Part shown: positions 21,039-21,096 of the stretch, piece after piece | Layout of the letters: each line of letters starts with the position of its first letter | Numbering within the stretch: the first letter of the stretch is position 1 | Assembly: GCA_902494945.1 (NCBI GenBank) | Contig: CABUVF010000013.1 | Span: 1 to 21,096, forward strand | Length of the DNA stretch: 21,096 nt | Direction of reading: 5' to 3' | Source: an uncultured Collinsella sp. | Lineage (GTDB): Bacteria; Actinomycetota; Coriobacteriia; Coriobacteriales; Coriobacteriaceae | The notes under the pieces: generated by a model | Told to the model about the DNA's origin: nothing | The model's input: the letters and a program-made list of their open reading frames with translations, nothing else | Database searches by the model: none | Translations under genes and position numbers: made by a program

Positions 21039-21096
21039 AATCGTTCAAGTATCCGCAGGTCCTTTGGTCTTTTGGACCGCCGCCCCCGCGAACGAA

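Overview
The window is high-GC bacterial chromosome, most likely from Coriobacteriia (Actinomycetota), possibly Collinsella or a relative. This rests on GC-rich codon usage, Gram-positive Shine-Dalgarno sequences (AGGAGG type), a lipoprotein-anchored ABC binding protein, an ECF sigma/DUF4179-like anti-sigma pair, and the order tRNA-Tyr, tRNA-Thr, tRNA-Met, tuf, rpmG, tRNA-Trp, secE, nusG, rplK, rplA. The genus is inferred, not shown.

Layout. 1-1295 (minus): 5' part of a fused FeoA-FeoB iron transporter gene, cut by the window edge. 1417-2684 (minus): an alpha/beta-hydrolase esterase gene followed by a small uncharacterised gene. 2931-3494 (plus): a stand-alone glucose-family PTS EIIA behind two palindromes. 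3675-5078: asnS. 5328-6113: a WYL-type regulator. 6274-9169: a lipoprotein / permease / ATPase ABC transporter of the TrpXYZ-like class. 9312-10079: a small MscS channel. 10174-12797: a translationally coupled pair, a cytosolic ParB-like/BMP fusion protein plus a calcineurin-like phosphoesterase. 13030-14701: an ECF sigma factor and its membrane anti-sigma factor, overlapping by 20 bases. 14702-15052: gene-free and rich in palindromic repeats. 15053-16527 (minus): a decayed leucine operon, in which an intact Leu-codon leader peptide and attenuator precede a leuA fragment with a nonsense codon that is joined out of frame to the 3' half of leuB. 16659-20694 (minus): rplA, rplK, nusG, secE, tRNA-Trp, rpmG and tuf, then three tRNA genes up to 21038. 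I see no gene in the last 58 bases.

Two repeat families stand out. One is a roughly 40-base palindrome with an ACCACC...GGTGGT stem and a GGACAGGCA-like loop. It occurs five times between 9177 and 16568, always in intergenic DNA and several times directly after a stop codon. The other is a pair of roughly 60-base inverted repeats at 14888-15030 with a nearly perfect long stem. The candidates for undescribed biology are the ParB-like/BMP plus phosphoesterase module, the leucine attenuator left in front of dead genes, and these two repeat families.
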